Shown: positions 5,443-7,465 of the stretch, one piece after another
Layout: every line of letters begins with the position of its first letter
How positions within the stretch are numbered: the first letter of the stretch is position 1
Translations under genes and position numbers: made by a program
The notes under the pieces: model-generated
What the model saw: the letters and a program-made list of their open reading frames with translations, nothing else
The model's database searches: none
What the model was told of the DNA's origin: nothing
Assembly: GCA_003152255.1 (NCBI GenBank)
Contig: PLZT01000318.1
Span: forward strand, 1-7,465
Direction of reading: 5' to 3'
Length of the DNA: 7,465 nt
DNA from: Methylocystaceae bacterium
GTDB taxonomy: Bacteria > Pseudomonadota > Alphaproteobacteria > Rhizobiales > Beijerinckiaceae

Positions 5443-5931
5443 ATGCGAGGTTCGATGCTCAAGACGTTGACTTTGGCCGCGGCTCTGGCGCTCGCGCCGG
5501 TCGGCGTTCAGCGCGCGGCGGCTTTTTGTCTGTTCGGCGGCTGCGACGTCACCGAGGCGCAGGCCAAGACCGTGTTCGAGAACATGGTCAAGAAACGCTT
5601 CGACAAGCCGGCCCAGGTCGTCGCGTTCAAGACGCGCATGACCGAAAAGCTGGAAATGCACGCCACCGGCGAAAAAGGCTTCGAATATTTCTTCGACGCG
5701 ACGGTGAAATTTCCCGAGGGCGCCAATCTCGAATGCAAGCCCGAGGGCGATAAGTTCGCGGAAGGCTGCTCGGCCAGCAAGCATTACGTGACCTCGCCGC
5801 TCGGCTCGGACCCCAAGGGCAAGCAATATGTCGAGCCGGGCCAGACGGTCGTCTTCGACGAGGAATATCGCTTCTACGAGGCCGGCAAGGGCTGGAAAGG
5901 CCCGGACGGCAATATCTACAACCCGGACTGA
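5443..5931 (+). CDS. small exported protein of unknown function
   Basis: I do not recognise this 162-residue protein. It begins with a Sec-type signal peptide: MRGSMLK, then a hydrophobic core (about 8-22), then RAAA with likely cleavage after Ala27. The predicted mature protein is about 135 residues, soluble and periplasmic or extracellular. It has four cysteines, Cys29 and Cys34 (CLFGGC) just after the cleavage site and Cys98 and Cys109 further on, which could form two disulfides. The C-terminal part is rich in aromatic and charged residues (EEYRFYEAGKGWKGPDGNIY). No lipobox, membrane anchor, haem motif or His/Met-rich copper site is seen. AAGGA (5432-5436) lies six bases before the ATG and favours this start over the internal ATG at 5455. 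Three 19-bp repeats stand in front and a terminator behind, so it is probably a single-gene unit. A link to methane oxidation is not shown by the sequence. Confidence 0.85.
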   Translation: MRGSMLKTLTLAAALALAPVGVQRAAAFCLFGGCDVTEAQAKTVFENMVKKRFDKPAQVVAFKTRMTEKLEMHATGEKGFEYFFDATVKFPEGANLECKPEGDKFAEGCSASKHYVTSPLGSDPKGKQYVEPGQTVVFDEEYRFYEAGKGWKGPDGNIYNPD

Positions 5932-5992
5932 GCGGCACGGGTTTTCGCCTCTAGCGCGGGGTTGAGGCGCGGACAGGCCGAAGCCAATCGAG

Positions 5993-6024
5993 AGAGGCGC
6001 GGGAGCGCCGCCGCGTCTCTTTTT
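5993..6024 (+). terminator. terminator-like hairpin touching the next gene's ribosome binding site
   Basis: AGAGGCGCGG (5993-6002) pairs with CCGCGTCTCT (6011-6020) over ten positions, one of them a G-U pair, around the loop GAGCGCCG. Four more T follow, making a run of five T (6020-6024). It is a plausible end for the exported-protein gene. The T run is followed at once by AGGAAG (6025-6030), the ribosome binding site of the MarC-family gene, so the hairpin lies in that gene's leader. An upstream CGCCTC/GAGGCG pair (5946-5951 with 5964-5969) is weaker. Confidence 0.7.
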
Positions 6025-6036
6025 AGGAAGCCTTGC

Positions 6037-6666
6037 TTGGCCTCGTTCGACCATTTCGCCGCCGCCTTCGTCACGCTGATCGTCGTCGTCGAGCCCTTCG
6101 GCCTCGCGCCGATTTTCCTCGCCGCGACGCGCGCCATGGCGCGGGGCTCGCGGGCGGGAATCGCGGCGCGGGCATCCCTCTTCGCTTTTCTGATCCTCGT
6201 TGGCGCGGCGCTGATCGGCGAGCGGTTGCTGGCCGCGCTCGGCATTTCAATGGCGGCATTTCGCATCGCCGGCGGGCTCTTGCTGTTTTCAATCGCCTCG
6301 GAAATGGTGCTGGGGCTGCGCATCGTGCGCGACGCGAGAGCCGCCAAACAGGCGCTGGATGAAAATATCCACGACCCCGCCGCCTTTCCGCTCGCCATTC
6401 CGCTGATGGCCGGGCCGGGCGCCATCGCCGCGACCTTGCTGCTGGCGGGACGGGCGCAGGGCGATTATTTCTCGCTCGCGCTGCTGATCGCGGCCATCGC
6501 GCTGGTGGCGCTGATCTGCTTTGGCGTTTGTCTCGCGGCGACGCGAATCGAGCGGGCGCTCGGCGCCTCGGGCGCCTTGGTGCTGGCCAAAGTGCTCGGC
6601 GTGCTGCTGTCGGCGCTCGCCGTGCAATATGTCGTCGACGGCGTTCGCGCGCTGCTTGCGGGCTAG
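6037..6666 (+). CDS. MarC family (UPF0056) inner-membrane protein
   Basis: From a TTG at 6037 the protein is 209 residues, the usual size of the MarC family of six-helix inner-membrane proteins, whose biochemical role is unsettled. The family was once linked to multiple antibiotic resistance, but that was later withdrawn. Landmarks are an early VEPFGLAPIF (about 18-27), the family signature FPLAIPLMAGPGAIA (about 117-131) before a hydrophobic helix, and a final helix ending AVQYVVDGVRALLAG. The TTG is preferred because AGGAAG (6025-6030) ends six bases before it and because residues encoded further upstream (from 5962) are arginine-rich, unlike the family, and overlap the terminator hairpin. 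A non-ATG start immediately behind a terminator suggests low or conditional expression. The downstream kinase gene starts 56 bp later on the same strand. Confidence 0.92.
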   Translation: MASFDHFAAAFVTLIVVVEPFGLAPIFLAATRAMARGSRAGIAARASLFAFLILVGAALIGERLLAALGISMAAFRIAGGLLLFSIASEMVLGLRIVRDARAAKQALDENIHDPAAFPLAIPLMAGPGAIAATLLLAGRAQGDYFSLALLIAAIALVALICFGVCLAATRIERALGASGALVLAKVLGVLLSALAVQYVVDGVRALLAG

Positions 6667-6667
6667 C

Positions 6668-6706
6668 GCGCTTACCGCTCGGATGGAATCATGCGAGCGT
6701 AAGCGC
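6668..6706 (+). promoter_or_regulatory. strong bulged hairpin between the MarC-family and kinase genes
   Basis: GCGCTTACCGCTCG (6668-6681) pairs with CGAGCGTAAGCGC (6694-6706) over 13 base pairs with a single bulged C and a 12-nt loop. It starts one base after the MarC-family stop codon and ends three bases before the AAGGA (6710-6714) of the kinase gene. There is no T run, so it is not a canonical terminator. It may be an operator palindrome, an mRNA stabiliser or a weak barrier between the two genes. Confidence 0.6.
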
Positions 6707-6722
6707 TCCAAGGACGCCCGAA

Positions 6723-7465
6723 ATGCTCTCGAGCCTGCCGCTTCGTTGGCGCCTGTCACTGTTGCTGGGCGCCGTGCTGGCGCTCGGGTTTTCGCTCGGC
6801 GTCGCGCTGTTGACGCTGCACGCGGGCGCGCGCATCCGCGCCGAGGCGGAGGCCGCGACACGGCTCGCGCGCGATTTCGTCGAAACGGCTCTCGCGCAAG
6901 CGCGGAGCTCGGCCGACCCCTCGGCGGAGTTGGACCGGCTGCTGGCGCAAGGGCGCACGTTCCGCCATCTACGGATTTACGTCGAGGGCGCCGAACCGCC
7001 GCCCGCGCCCGCGGGCGCCAGCCGCGCGCCAAGCTGGTTCGCCGCGCTGGCGACGCCGCGCGCCAGCGTCGCCAGGATAGAGATGACGGAACCGCTACAT
7101 GGCGCGCTGCTGATCGCGACCAATCCCGCCGACGAAATCGCCGAAATCTGGGAGGAGATCGTCGCTCTGGCGGTTGGCGGCGGGCTTGTCGCGCTGGCGG
7201 CCTTCGGACTGATCTTCGTCGCGGTGACGCGCACGCTGGCGCCCGTCTCGGCGCTGGCCGAGGGCCTCGCCCGGCTGGAGCAGGGCGAGCGCTCCTTGCG
7301 CGTTGCGCGCGGCGGCTCGCCGGAACTTGTCGCCATCGCCGACGGGATCAACGCGCTGGCGGCGAGCCTCGCGCGGCTCGACGAGGAGCACCACCGGCTG
7401 CTGCGACGCATGATCCATGTGCAGGAGGACGAGCGCCGCGACATCGCGCGCGATCTGCACGACGA
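6723..7465 (+). CDS. sensor histidine kinase with LapD/MoxY-type periplasmic domain (3' end beyond the window)
   Basis: The frame is open from ATG 6723 to the right edge (247 full codons). The order is: transmembrane helix 1 (about 11-33); a periplasmic domain of about 110 residues with RHLRIYVEG, APSWFAAL and LIATNPADEIAEIWEE, as in LapD_MoxY_N domains; helix 2 (about 146-168); a HAMP linker (about 169-222); and the start of a HisKA_3 domain, QEDERRDIARDLHD, with likely phospho-acceptor His246. That last motif marks NarL/UhpB-type kinases, which pair with LuxR-type response regulators. The ATP-binding domain and any partner gene lie outside the window. AAGGA (6710-6714) is eight bases before the ATG. 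MoxY/MxaY kinases of this build are known in methylotrophs in connection with methanol-dehydrogenase control, but this copy cannot be assigned to that role without its neighbours. Kinase identity is secure; the signal is unknown. Confidence 0.9.
   Translation, partial: MLSSLPLRWRLSLLLGAVLALGFSLGVALLTLHAGARIRAEAEAATRLARDFVETALAQARSSADPSAELDRLLAQGRTFRHLRIYVEGAEPPPAPAGASRAPSWFAALATPRASVARIEMTEPLHGALLIATNPADEIAEIWEEIVALAVGGGLVALAAFGLIFVAVTRTLAPVSALAEGLARLEQGERSLRVARGGSPELVAIADGINALAASLARLDEEHHRLLRRMIHVQEDERRDIARDLHD

Noticed and set aside
5962..6036. Earlier TTG start for the MarC-family protein
   Set aside because: It would add 25 hydrophilic, arginine-rich residues, overlap the terminator hairpin and lack a ribosome binding site, whereas AGGAAG serves the TTG at 6037.
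5392..6054. 220-codon minus-strand frame opposite the exported-protein gene
   Set aside because: The plus strand has a signal peptide, a ribosome binding site and a terminator. The minus translation shows no family features and crosses repeats and the terminator.
6289..7444. Long minus-strand frames opposite the MarC-family and kinase genes
   Set aside because: They are shadows. The plus strand encodes clear MarC and histidine-kinase motifs.

Overview
The window looks like chromosomal DNA of a type II (alphaproteobacterial) methanotroph of the Methylocystis/Methylosinus group. The main evidence is a full-length PmoC of the type II kind. It is supported by high-GC coding DNA, an alphaproteobacterial-style hisZ-hisG pair, and a MoxY-like sensor kinase of a type seen in methylotrophs. 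The assignment comes from protein recognition alone; no database search was possible.

Layout. Positions 1-1944 (minus strand) carry hisZ and the start of hisG. They overlap by ATGA and encode the two subunits of the first histidine-biosynthesis enzyme. Positions 1945-3012 hold no intact gene. They contain a composite inverted repeat of hairpins (2069-2206), an in-frame deletion remnant of a TIR-TPR gene (2220-2429), a 10-bp-phased ATGCGC repeat (2460-2517) and the 3' end of a polyprenyl-phosphate sugar transferase (2524-2892). This is a small graveyard of accessory genes.

Positions 3013-3993 (minus) encode a GlxA-type DJ-1/AraC regulator. A 277-bp, visibly AT-richer intergenic region separates it from a divergent pmoC (4271-5038, plus). 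That region carries three TTGCAAC sites, two TGGCCA-based direct repeats and a hairpin next to the pmoC ribosome binding site. The pmoC gene is an orphan: no pmoA or pmoB follows, and a strong terminator closes the unit at 5142-5186. A promoter-like pair just ahead of that terminator could produce a small C/U-rich RNA.

Further right, all on the plus strand, are: three 19-bp tandem repeats (5362-5418) in front of a gene for a small exported protein of unknown function (5443-5931); a terminator that abuts the ribosome binding site of a TTG-started MarC-family membrane protein gene (6037-6666); a strong hairpin; and the N-terminal half of a sensor histidine kinase with a LapD/MoxY-type periplasmic domain (6723 to the window edge).

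The most interesting region is 3013-5186: an orphan particulate methane monooxygenase subunit facing a dedicated-looking regulator, with operator-like repeats between them and a possible small RNA at its 3' end. The regulatory link is inferred from arrangement and repeats only. I found no CRISPR array, tRNA, rRNA or intact mobile element.
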